Shown: positions 1 through 7,286, counted from the first letter of the stretch. The stretch: DNA of 53,785 bases from Cytophagaceae bacterium (GCA_947460975.1 CANHGO010000007.1:1-53785), one strand, 5' to 3'. Numbers and translations are program-made. Notes: generated by a model not told the origin, from the letters alone.

Positions 1-309
1 GCACCTGTATTGGCTTTAAGCGATGTGGGCATTGCAATGGGTGCAATGGGCAGCGATGCAGCCATAGAAACAGCCAATGTAGTGATACAAACAGACCAGC
101 CTTTAAAGATTGTAACCGCCATTAAAATAGGCAAAGCCACCCGTAGCATTGTTATTCAGAATATCATTTTAGCATTTGCAGTAAAAGCCATTGTATTGGT
201 ATTGGGTGCTGGCGGTTTAGCCACCATGTGGGAAGCTGTTTTTGCGGATGTTGGTGTGGCTCTGTTGGCAATTTTGAATGCGGTGAGAATACAAAGGATG
301 AAGTTTTAA
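1..309 (+). CDS. C-terminal end of a Zn/Cd/Pb-type P1B-ATPase (partial at window start)
   Basis: The reading frame is open from base 1, so only about the last 102 residues are in view. They include the end of the P domain (SDVGIAMGAMGSDAAIETAN, the hinge motif that follows the Mg-binding aspartates) and the last two membrane helices, ending in WEAVFADVGVALLAILNAVR. In the ZntA/CadA group this last helix carries a conserved Asp in exactly this context, so export of Zn, Cd or Pb is more likely than Cu. The catalytic DKTG site lies outside the window. It points rightward, opposite to the copper cassette that follows, so it is a separate transcription unit in the same island. Confidence 0.88.
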   Translation, partial: APVLALSDVGIAMGAMGSDAAIETANVVIQTDQPLKIVTAIKIGKATRSIVIQNIILAFAVKAIVLVLGAGGLATMWEAVFADVGVALLAILNAVRIQRMKF

Positions 310-388
310 ATTTGTAATATTCAAACAAAACAAAGTGAGGAACCAACCATCAATATAATTTATAAATAAACAACACAACAAGTAAGTT

Positions 389-772
389 ATGCAGCAGACA
401 CTTCAATTAAATATCATCCCATTTTCAGCCCCAGTGCAAGAGGCTGAATTTGCTTTTTATACTTCAAAGCAAGATGGGTATTGCCCAATACACAAAGACG
501 ATTTAAACGGAGCAATTGAAGGCATCATTGACGAAAGCGAACTGCATTATGGTAATTGGCTTTACACGGATTTTGCACCTGCCAAAGAAAATGCAATTCT
601 CATTTCAATAAATCTTACCGAATGTAAATACTTTGCCCAACATTATTACAGGCATCTTAACTTTATTTATACCCGCTCAAGTAGGTCAACGGATTTTCAA
701 TCATTTTGGGTTACTTCACCTTCTGAGCATTTTAACTATATATACTGTCCCAAAGGCTTGGTTTGCAATTAA
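389..772 (+). pseudogene. Chimeric remnant: N-terminus of an unrecognised protein running out of frame
   Basis: The first ~88 residues (from MQQTLQLNIIPFSAP to about CKYFAQHYYRHL) look like a genuine protein start: good composition, aromatic-rich, with a GNWLYTDF segment. I do not recognise the family. After about position 655 the frame becomes low quality (RSSRSTDFQSFW...), while a different frame over the same DNA begins to encode a DUF2306-like protein. The most economical reading is a deletion or recombination scar that joined the 5' end of one gene to the 3' end of another. The translated 127-residue product may or may not be made. ATG at 389 is the only sensible start. Confidence 0.5.
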
Positions 773-896
773 ACGAGGGGATATTAAAACACACAAAAAT
801 TCAATGATTAGGTTATATATCGGAGGTATTATCATTGCAGGAAGTTTTGCCATTCTTGCACCAGGTAGATATTTACATACTCTTTTCTTTAACTAA
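645..896 (+). pseudogene. 3' fragment of a DUF2306-type membrane protein
   Basis: About 83 residues match the C-terminal part of the DUF2306 family of predicted membrane proteins. Visible hallmarks are LFIPAQVG, FNHFGLLHLLSILTIYTVPKA, the basic loop KRGDIKTHKNSMI, and a last hydrophobic segment ending in LAPGRYLHTLFF. The N-terminal helices expected of the family are absent, because the DNA before about 645 encodes the unrelated protein start at 389. The only ATG in this frame (633) falls in the overlap and is probably accidental. Function is unknown even for the intact family; this copy is most likely dead. Confidence 0.6.
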
Positions 897-1014
897 AATA
901 TCAAAACCGCTAAAGAATTTATATATAGCATTCAGCCCTTTAATTTCCTGATAGTCACATACTCAATCATCGCATTATAGCTGCATCTTTCGTCTGTAAG
1001 GGGAGCAATTAGAA

Positions 1015-1040
1015 AAGTCATCAGAAATGGTGACTTTTTT
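1015..1040 (+). terminator. Hairpin terminator, left copy
   Basis: The stem AAGTCATCA pairs with TGGTGACTT (nine pairs including one T-G) across a GAAA loop and is followed by a run of T to 1040. It is the counterpart of the tRNA-Asn terminator at 7319-7345. Relative to that hairpin the stem differs at two adjacent pairs, yet pairing is kept. Confidence 0.75.
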
Positions 1041-1087
1041 CGTTTAAACTCTATCTCTATTTCCTTTATTCATCGATTTTCTTGGTT

Positions 1088-1116
1088 TAAGCCCAGTAGA
1101 GGGCTTAGTGTTTTTT
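1088..1116 (+). terminator. Second hairpin with T tract in the left copy
   Basis: TAAGCCC (1088-1094) and GGGCTTA (1101-1107) form a perfect 7-bp stem with a 6-nt loop, followed by GTG and six T. It occupies the place where the right copy has a tRNA T-arm-like sequence, so it may be a derived form of a tRNA 3' end rather than a designed terminator. Confidence 0.55.
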
Positions 1117-1412
1117 GACTATTTTAGTTGAGAGTTATACCTGTGGTTTTCAAATTGTGCCAAGAATGTGCCAAGAGTTGGTTTTAGTCAATCCGGTTTC
1201 AACTTTTTAAAGAGAGAAATCATCCTGTAAATTGGAGGAAGTAAATGTCGCTTTCCAATGATAAAAATTAATGATTTATCCCGCAAATCTCCTAATAGAT
1301 GAATTTTGGATTAGTTAATCAGCCATAGCCCTTGGGTGCTTTCTGACCAAGACTATTCATAGCAATACGGGTTAAATTAGTTGATTTCGCTCATTTCTTC
1401 CCCCAAAATCAT

Positions 1413-1973
1413 TTACTTATTTTTAAACGGAAACTCAACGCTCAAATACTCCCAGCTCAATTTTATTTTGCCTTCGTTAGCATTGGTCGGCATTACTTCA
1501 TACGTAAGGGCTTCAACTAATTTATCGCTTTTGAAGGGTTTTACCTTAATTCGGATGATGTCATTTTCTTCTTTATAATCGTCCGATAAGTGCATATCCC
1601 ACGTTTTACTCAAAATCAAAGTCCACGTTTCTCTATCAGGAATAGTAAAAAATCCATATTTACCTTTTGTAATAACTTTACCTTCAACCATTATATCATG
1701 ACCAAAATCTATCCAAGTAGCTTTGTGAGCTCCCGATGACCATACTTGATTGAAGGCAACTAAACCATTCCAAATATTCCGCCCTCTCACACTCGGTGAA
1801 CCGTATTCTATATGTACATGATTTGTGCCTACCATTGCCATTGCCGTCATTTTTGGACTTTTGGGCTTGACTGCTGTTTGACTGGTATCGACTTTGGGTT
1901 GATGGTTTTGGTGTTGGGCAAAAACGCCAATAGGTAATGTCAACAAGAGGTTTAAAACAATGTTTTTTTTCAT
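1413..1973 (-). CDS. DUF2911 family secreted protein
   Basis: The 186-residue protein has a signal peptide (MKKNIVLNLLLTLPIGVFAQ), a His/Lys-rich linker (HQNHQPK), then a DUF2911 domain. Visible hallmarks are EYGSPSVRGRNIWNGLV, VWSSGAHKATWIDF, and GKYGFFTIPDRETWTLIL. The family is common in Bacteroidota and presumed periplasmic or surface-associated; its biochemical role is not established. It is the last gene of the leftward copper cassette, 52 bp after the multicopper oxidase, so it is probably co-transcribed. A role in metal handling is inferred from position only. Confidence 0.85.
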   Translation of the reverse strand: MKKNIVLNLLLTLPIGVFAQHQNHQPKVDTSQTAVKPKSPKMTAMAMVGTNHVHIEYGSPSVRGRNIWNGLVAFNQVWSSGAHKATWIDFGHDIMVEGKVITKGKYGFFTIPDRETWTLILSKTWDMHLSDDYKEENDIIRIKVKPFKSDKLVEALTYEVMPTNANEGKIKLSWEYLSVEFPFKNK

Positions 1974-2025
1974 GATTTTGTTTTTTATTGAAGTTAAATT
2001 ATCTCAATAGACAATTAAAAAGTTT

Positions 2026-4254
2026 TTAGTAAGAAAAAGTTATTCCAGCACCCAATCCCATATCACTATCATAATGTGATGTAATGCCCATGTTTTTGTT
2101 TACGATGTAACGAAAACCTGCCATGTATTCCTTATCGGTGTTAAGCATAAAACTCACTCTAAGTCGTTTGGTAATAGGCATATCTTCTCTCATAAGTTGA
2201 AAACGAATATTTCCATCCTGATAGATTTCAGCTTGTCCAACAATGAGTAATGGCAACGTGTAATTTACGCCGACTGTAACAAGACTTCTTAGGTCCTTAC
2301 TATTTGATTGCCCAAATAGATTTGTTTCCTGTTCATCTATTCCAAACTTTCTATAACGCCAATCAAAGCCAATAAATGGCATTAACCACTGCATTTTCCC
2401 AACATATCTACCAATATGTGTTTCTACCTCATATCCGTGAAAATCATGATAGCCCAATCGCCATTCTGAACCAATGCTCCACCTCGTATTTTGTAACATG
2501 GCCATTCCATCATTACCGTTGGTTGCAAAATCATTCTCAGCCATAAAATGAAACTTGCGGTCGTCTGCAAACAGTTTCCGTTGCGCTAGTTTTGGATTAG
2601 GAATCAATGGATTGGGCATCTGATTTTCATAACTTAATACCCTACCCATTCCGCTCATCATATGGTACAAAATATGACAATGGAAAAACCAATCACCTTC
2701 AACATTGGCGTTAAATTCTAATGTATCCGTCTCCATCGGCATAACATCCACAATGTTTTTTAAAGGAGCATTTTGTCCTTGACCGTTAAGTAACCTAAAA
2801 TCATGCCCATGTAGGTGCATCGGATGGCGCATCATGGAACCATTGTAGAGAATAATTCTAACATTTTCTCCTTTTTTGATAAGGATTTTATCGGCTTCTG
2901 AAACGACCCTATTGTCTAAACTCCAAACATATCGATTCATATTACCGGAGAGTTTAAAGTACAATTCTTTTACTGGAGCATCCTTGGGCAATGCTGTTAT
3001 GCTAGGGGACTTCAGCATGGCATAATTCAGGGTAACAATGTCTCCCAGTGCATTGGCATTATAACGATTGGGGTCATTGTCATCTTGTTTTGGCTTAGCA
3101 TCGCCAGTTATTTCAGGATACATCACCACATTCATATCCATTTGATTTAAACTCATGGCCATACCCATATCATTCAATTCGCCATTCATCTTCATCATGT
3201 CATTCATCATCTTCATCCCTTCAAAATACTTTAATCGGGGTAAAGGTGATTTCAACTGTTTAATTCCATTTCCAATATAAATGGATGCTGAATTAGTCCG
3301 GTCTTCAGTCGTTGCTAAGAATTCATAGGCAGTCTTATCTGCTGGAATAGTAACAATAATATCATAGGTTTCTGAAACCGCAATAATTAATCTATCAACT
3401 TCAACCGGTTCCACATCGTTCCCATCATTTGCTACTACTGTAATTTTACCCCCGGCATAAGTCAGCCAAAAATAGGATGATGCACCCCCATTTGAAATTC
3501 TTAGTCTGACCTTGTCTCCACCTTTCAACTCATTTCCTGAGATACTTTTAAGCTCAGAACTTGGTTTACCATTCATGAATATTTTTTCATAATAGACATC
3601 GCTAACATCCATCGCTAACATCCGCTTCCATTCACTTAGCAACTTAGTTTTAAAATGACCTGCTGATATTGCTTCCCCATAACTTTGAACGGAGTTTTTT
3701 CTCAATGCGGGATAATCATTGGCATTATGAAGCATCCTGTGAATATTCTCGGGTTTGAGATTGGTCCACTCACTCAGTACAATAGGAAGCGTTGGTAAGT
3801 CATCGATTCCTTTCCTAAAAGAGTCGTCGTTCGGTCTTTTTAACATGACAAAATTCCCATACATTCCTATTTGTTCCTGCAACCCTGAGTGTGAGTGATA
3901 CCAGTGGGTACCATTTTGAATGATTGGGAAACGATAGATATGGGTTGTATTTGGCCGAATGGGCATTTGTGTAAGGTTGGGAACCCCATCTTCTTTATTG
4001 GGTAAAAATAGCCCGTGCCAATGTAAAGAGGTTTCCTCCTTAAGTAGGTTATGAACGTGTATTTCAGCCGTATCACCTTCGGTAAATGTTAAGGTTGGCA
4101 TTGGTATTTGACCATTAACTGCAATCGCTCTTTTTTCTTTGCCAGCAAAATGCACTAAAGTGTCTTTTACGTAAAGGTCATAGCGAACAACTTTTTGGGC
4201 GAAAACAGTTGTTGAAAACAGCACAAAAACGGCAATTATTGGTATCAATCTCAT
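2026..4254 (-). CDS. Multicopper oxidase (CopA/PcoA-like) with C-terminal beta-rich domain
   Basis: The 742-residue protein begins with a signal peptide ending near residue 20 (TTVFAQ). All four copper-ligand motifs are present: HWHG (78-81), HWYHSHSG (117-124), HPMHLHG (477-483) and HCHILYHMMSGMG (525 onward). A Met-rich stretch near the middle (MKMMNDMMKMNGELNDMGMAM) resembles the methionine-rich copper-binding segments of CopA/PcoA and CueO. It probably oxidises Cu(I) in the periplasm. After the last cupredoxin domain there are about 200 more residues (from ~545) with alternating beta strands and a C-terminal aromatic residue (GITFSY), resembling an outer-membrane barrel such as CopB. Start codon ATG at 4254, 2 bp after the HMA membrane gene. 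Confidence 0.92.
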   Translation of the reverse strand: MRLIPIIAVFVLFSTTVFAQKVVRYDLYVKDTLVHFAGKEKRAIAVNGQIPMPTLTFTEGDTAEIHVHNLLKEETSLHWHGLFLPNKEDGVPNLTQMPIRPNTTHIYRFPIIQNGTHWYHSHSGLQEQIGMYGNFVMLKRPNDDSFRKGIDDLPTLPIVLSEWTNLKPENIHRMLHNANDYPALRKNSVQSYGEAISAGHFKTKLLSEWKRMLAMDVSDVYYEKIFMNGKPSSELKSISGNELKGGDKVRLRISNGGASSYFWLTYAGGKITVVANDGNDVEPVEVDRLIIAVSETYDIIVTIPADKTAYEFLATTEDRTNSASIYIGNGIKQLKSPLPRLKYFEGMKMMNDMMKMNGELNDMGMAMSLNQMDMNVVMYPEITGDAKPKQDDNDPNRYNANALGDIVTLNYAMLKSPSITALPKDAPVKELYFKLSGNMNRYVWSLDNRVVSEADKILIKKGENVRIILYNGSMMRHPMHLHGHDFRLLNGQGQNAPLKNIVDVMPMETDTLEFNANVEGDWFFHCHILYHMMSGMGRVLSYENQMPNPLIPNPKLAQRKLFADDRKFHFMAENDFATNGNDGMAMLQNTRWSIGSEWRLGYHDFHGYEVETHIGRYVGKMQWLMPFIGFDWRYRKFGIDEQETNLFGQSNSKDLRSLVTVGVNYTLPLLIVGQAEIYQDGNIRFQLMREDMPITKRLRVSFMLNTDKEYMAGFRYIVNKNMGITSHYDSDMGLGAGITFSY

Positions 4255-4256
4255 GT

Positions 4257-4970
4257 TTAAAATAAATTTAAAATCATATATCCGCTCATTACAATCATCA
4301 ATGCATCTTCGATAATTGTCACAGTACTCATTGGCAAATTAAAAACTGCCCCCAAACAAGCACATTGTATTTTCTTATTATCAAATACTGACTGCAAAAC
4401 ACCTATTATACTTATACTCATGACCACAAACGTGCAGGCATTTGTTACTAAAGGATTGTAATTTAAAAGATAAGAAATACCCAAGCCAACCTCTACAAAA
4501 GCGTATGAATATGCCCAAAAGGAGAATTTTTTTGCTACCACATCATACATGACATAACTTTCGGCAAAACCTTTTAAATTTAACAATTTGAAAAATGAGA
4601 ACACTAAGAAGAACCCAGCCATAAAATGCTGCATCGCCTCCATTAAAATAATATGTCCGCTTTTCAGTTGTATCAATAAAGTAATAGTAGAGACATAGAG
4701 AAAAATCAGCAAAATTGGAGCATAAGTTTGAAACCACGATTTTGCTTGTTCCTCTAATTCAATGTTTTGTTTTGCAGAAATGGTATATTTTGCATCTAAT
4801 ACTTTCTGGAAATTTGACAAGTTGATGTGCCTATCCATTGAAATGGTAACCGAATCGTATTCCTTAGAAACCTCAACATTAGTTACATTTTCAACGCTCT
4901 CTAACAATGATTTTACTTTTGCTTCACAACTTGTGCAAGTCATTCCAGTTAATTGATATGTATGTGTCAT
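4257..4970 (-). CDS. HMA domain fused to a MauE/DoxX-like membrane domain
   Basis: 237 residues. Residues 1-70 form a heavy-metal-associated domain with the metal-binding GMTCTSC motif near residue 9. The rest is hydrophobic, with about four predicted transmembrane helices in a MauE/DoxX-like pattern, including FMAGFFLVFSFFKLLNLKGF and a Cys pair (IQCACLG) near the membrane surface. It may pass Cu(I) or Zn(II) between proteins at the inner membrane, or act in thiol redox. It lies directly upstream of the multicopper oxidase (2-bp gap), so the two are surely co-expressed. Family-level function is not established. Confidence 0.8.
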   Translation of the reverse strand: MTHTYQLTGMTCTSCEAKVKSLLESVENVTNVEVSKEYDSVTISMDRHINLSNFQKVLDAKYTISAKQNIELEEQAKSWFQTYAPILLIFLYVSTITLLIQLKSGHIILMEAMQHFMAGFFLVFSFFKLLNLKGFAESYVMYDVVAKKFSFWAYSYAFVEVGLGISYLLNYNPLVTNACTFVVMSISIIGVLQSVFDNKKIQCACLGAVFNLPMSTVTIIEDALMIVMSGYMILNLF

Positions 4971-5025
4971 ATTTGTGTTTTTAAATAGAGTTATATAAAA
5001 CGCAAATTTTCCAAATTAAAACCAT

Positions 5026-5037
5026 CGTGACGTTACG
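5026..5037. promoter_or_regulatory. Candidate operator: near-palindrome CGTGACGTTACG
   Basis: CGTGACGTTACG matches its own reverse complement at 10 of 12 positions. It lies in the only sizeable gap inside the cassette (4971-5070), between the AraC-type regulator and the HMA membrane gene. A related ACGT-centred palindrome precedes the HMA-DUF3347 gene (6502-6513). Regulatory role is inference. Confidence 0.3.
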
Positions 5038-5070
5038 TTATTTTTTAGAAATTATATAAGATTTCCTTTC

Positions 5071-5631
5071 TTATACACTGTCAATACCGGTTCTTTTACT
5101 TGATTTAAGTTGTTTAAAATAGGACGTTGTAAAACCTGTTTCCCTTTTAAATTGATTACTTAGATACGCAACACTACTGTAATTCAATTGGTATGCAATT
5201 TGGCTCAATGTTAATTCATCATACATGAGCAATTCTTTTACTTTTTCAATTTTTTGCTTGATAAAGAATTGTTCAATGGTTTGCTGTTCTACTACCGAAA
5301 AAAGGTTACTCAGAGATTTGTATTCGTGATTTAAGTGTTGAGATAAATAATTAGAAAGATTAACTCTTAAGTCATTGTTTTTGTGATGAACCAATTCAAT
5401 AATTAGATTTTTTACCTGTTCAATTGTTCTACCTTTTTTGTCATCAATTAATTCAAACCCAACAGACTTGAAGACACTGATTACATCCAATTTTATGGAA
5501 TCTATATTTTCTTCTTTTATTTCTACCTCACCTAACTCAATGTGAATTGGGTGAAGTCCAAGTTTTTCTAGCTCAGACTTCACGACCATTTTACATCGAT
5601 TACAAACCATGTTTTTAATGTATAGTTTCAT
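5071..5631 (-). CDS. AraC-type regulator with N-terminal HMA-like metal-binding domain
   Basis: 186 residues. The N-terminus (MKLYIKNMVCNRCKMVVKSEL) is an HMA-like fold with a CNRC (CxxC) motif and about 65 residues in total. A linker follows, then a C-terminal AraC/XylS double helix-turn-helix (~residues 85-180), with LTLSQIAYQLNYSSVAYLSN as the first recognition helix region and FKRETGFTTSYFK as the family signature. The arrangement suggests a one-component transcription factor that senses Cu(I) or a similar metal through its own CxxC. Its ATG overlaps the upstream gene's TAA (TAATG), implying translational coupling. DNA targets are probably the neighbouring metal genes. Confidence 0.85.
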   Translation of the reverse strand: MKLYIKNMVCNRCKMVVKSELEKLGLHPIHIELGEVEIKEENIDSIKLDVISVFKSVGFELIDDKKGRTIEQVKNLIIELVHHKNNDLRVNLSNYLSQHLNHEYKSLSNLFSVVEQQTIEQFFIKQKIEKVKELLMYDELTLSQIAYQLNYSSVAYLSNQFKRETGFTTSYFKQLKSSKRTGIDSV

Positions 5632-6491
5632 TAATTTAAGGTTTCAACAACTTTACCACATCCCAACATTTTAGTACCATAATAGGGGTTTTTAACGATG
5701 TTCTCTTTACTCAACCAATTTGCCCCTTTTCCTTTGTTAGCCATTGGACAAAATTGATAATATGTTGGGGTATCTTGTTTTGAGACTTTCATCACCGAAT
5801 ACATGTTTTTAGATAAAGATGTAAAGTGGTCTCTTTGATGTCCGGCATCTTTGGTTTCCGAAATATGTTCAGCATCAAAGACCAAATCTTTCATCACTTT
5901 CATCCATTCTACATGTTCTTCTTTTGTTAATGATTCCATTTTAACCGAATTAATAGAATTCAACAGGGATGCTGCTTTTGTTGCTGCCAGATTACCATCC
6001 GTTTTCACCAAAGCATCTTTCACAGCAAAATAGGAATCGAAGACTTCTTTGAGTTGCTCTTCTTGTATATTTGTTGCTAAAATGGGTGCGACAACTTTTT
6101 CTTCTACAGCAAGAATTACCGTTTTTGCATCTTCAACTTTTACAACAACTTTTCCTGTCCGTTCATATTGGCAACAAATTTCAAGTTTAGCATAAACATT
6201 GTCAGGAGCGAGAAATTTGTCGCTATCATAACCTGCCAAACCAATTCGTTTTAGAATTTCATCCTGATTTGTTTTCTTTTCATCATAGGTTAGGAAGGCC
6301 ATTTTTGTATCCTTATTCCATTCCACCTGAACAATATCCTTTACATTGGCCGCCGATTCGATGGTCTTTTTACAGATAGAACAATTTCCATAAATGTGAA
6401 CAGTTTCTACCTTGGCATTTTTAATTTCTGCAAAACATGTCGAGATGGATAGCAATAATGTTATTGCCATCAATAATTTTATTGATTTCAT
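5631..6491 (-). CDS. Secreted HMA domain protein with DUF3347
   Basis: 286 residues with a signal peptide (ending near TCFAE). An HMA-like domain follows, with a CSIC motif (HIYGNCSICKKTIE), then a second short region containing EICCQYERTG. The C-terminal half is DUF3347: a helical region with YFAVKDALVKTDG and the closing CPMANKGKGANWLS...NPYYGTKMLGCG signature. The latter has Cys and Met residues resembling those at the CusB C-terminal copper site, and DUF3347 is often found fused to CusB in Bacteroidota. It is probably a periplasmic copper chaperone. It overlaps the AraC gene by 1 base and is preceded by a perfect TTTTACGTAAAA palindrome. Confidence 0.85.
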   Translation of the reverse strand: MKSIKLLMAITLLLSISTCFAEIKNAKVETVHIYGNCSICKKTIESAANVKDIVQVEWNKDTKMAFLTYDEKKTNQDEILKRIGLAGYDSDKFLAPDNVYAKLEICCQYERTGKVVVKVEDAKTVILAVEEKVVAPILATNIQEEQLKEVFDSYFAVKDALVKTDGNLAATKAASLLNSINSVKMESLTKEEHVEWMKVMKDLVFDAEHISETKDAGHQRDHFTSLSKNMYSVMKVSKQDTPTYYQFCPMANKGKGANWLSKENIVKNPYYGTKMLGCGKVVETLN

Positions 6492-6501
6492 TTTTTAATA
6501 A

Positions 6502-6513
6502 TTTTACGTAAAA
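6502..6513. promoter_or_regulatory. Candidate operator: palindrome TTTTACGTAAAA
   Basis: A perfect 12-bp palindrome lies 10 bp upstream of the HMA-DUF3347 start codon, where a bound protein would block expression. It shares the ACGT centre with the site at 5026-5037. It is A/T-rich and could be chance. Confidence 0.3.
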
Positions 6514-6580
6514 AACAATTGATTTTTAAAGCAATACTTTGCTTCCGATAAGACAGACCAATGGCTGTCAAGGTAATAAA

Positions 6581-6964
6581 TTAACCTATATTGGGGGGTG
6601 TCCAAATGTAACCAAAACCTGATGAATGGTAAGTTTGGTTATAAAACGATTTTACTGAATTGCGAGCTGTGAATGTATTGATATTAAATTTTACTAAAAA
6701 ATCAGGTATTACCAATGTGGAGAAAGGTGATGGGCAACTGCACGTAGAATTATCACAATTCCCTCCACAACTGTTCCCTTCGTTTTGTCCGGTCATTTTG
6801 TGTTTTCCGCAACAATTATCTTTATTAGATTTCTCAGACGAGTCCTTTAAACAGCAGGATTTCTCCGCTTTCTTAGATTTTGCTCCACACGCATAGGATT
6901 TCACGGGCACGGTTAGGCAGCCAAGAAATGTAATTATGAGCAGTATGTGAAATTTTTGCAACAT
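6581..6964 (-). CDS. Small Cys-rich secreted protein, putative metal binder
   Basis: From the ATG at 6964 the product is 127 residues: a signal peptide (MLQKFHILLIITFLGCLTVPVKSYA), then a cysteine-rich segment with CCLKD, NCCGKHKM, CGGNCDNSTCSC, and a conserved-looking tail ending GYIWTPPNIG. The frame stays open upstream to a TTG at 7000, but the signal peptide fits the ATG. The CC...PP layout recalls the small HYC_CC_PP-type proteins often found in Bacteroidota metal clusters, though the HYC part is not seen. It is the first gene of the leftward cassette. Binding of copper or a similar metal is inferred from Cys, His and Met content. Confidence 0.7.
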   Translation of the reverse strand: MLQKFHILLIITFLGCLTVPVKSYACGAKSKKAEKSCCLKDSSEKSNKDNCCGKHKMTGQNEGNSCGGNCDNSTCSCPSPFSTLVIPDFLVKFNINTFTARNSVKSFYNQTYHSSGFGYIWTPPNIG

Positions 6965-7261
6965 ATTTCTTATAACGATAAAAGTACGAATTTGTTTCAA
7001 TTTTTAATGAATTAGCTCTAAATTTAAATACTTCCTTCAAATAAAGTGCTGTTATACTAATTTCACAATTAATGATAAAGCGCGCAATTTCTTACAATGA
7101 ATGAAAAAGTGATGAATGTCAAATACTACCTCCAATTTAGACAAAGTTAAAAGAAAAACACTTGTCGGATTTCCAATATCCAAACCAACTCTTGGCATAT
7201 TCTTGGCACAAACAGAAAATCGCATGTAAAACACTTGATGAAATATGTCCAAAAAACACAT

Positions 7262-7286
7262 AACCCTCTCATGGGACTCGAACCAC
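7262..7286 (-). repeat. tRNA 3'-end fragment (T-arm-like), possible old attachment site
   Basis: On the minus strand this reads GTGGTTCGAGTCCCATG then AGAGGGTTA, closely following a tRNA T-loop (GGTTCGAGTCCC) and resembling the last 25 bases of tRNA-Asn 80 bp away. No D-arm or anticodon arm precedes it. A stranded tRNA 3' end beside an intact tRNA gene is what repeated integration or excision at a tRNA attachment site leaves. Confidence 0.6.

Larger units (their letters stand above)
999..1243 (+). repeat. Left inverted copy of the tRNA-Asn downstream/junction sequence
   Basis: Read on the plus strand this block has the same order of landmarks as the minus strand of 7124-7361. The order is a GGGAGCA acceptor-like end (1001-1007), a GAAA-loop hairpin with T tract, CGTTTAAA, a T-arm-like GGTTTAAGCCC...GAGGG, the doubled GTGCCAAGA motif, and AAATTGGAGGaAGTA. 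Spacing is almost the same (245 versus 238 bp), although the sequence between landmarks has diverged. It therefore looks homologous by descent, in inverted orientation. No tRNA body precedes the acceptor-like end here. Confidence 0.75.
897..1412. other. Non-coding segment, 516 bp, holding the left junction copy
   Basis: No convincing gene is present. The segment contains the left inverted copy of the tRNA-Asn downstream region (999-1243), with two terminator-like hairpins (1015-1040 and 1088-1116) and a period-11 GTGCCAAGA direct repeat (1157-1165 and 1168-1176). To the right of it, 1320-1380 on the minus strand encodes a short open stretch (TRIAMNSLGQKAPKGYG then stop). It is too short to name and is probably debris of a former gene. 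Confidence 0.7.

Noticed and set aside
1320-1380. Short minus-strand remnant (NSLGQKAPKGYG then stop)
   Set aside because: About 22 codons only, no recognisable family; could be debris of a gene but cannot be supported.
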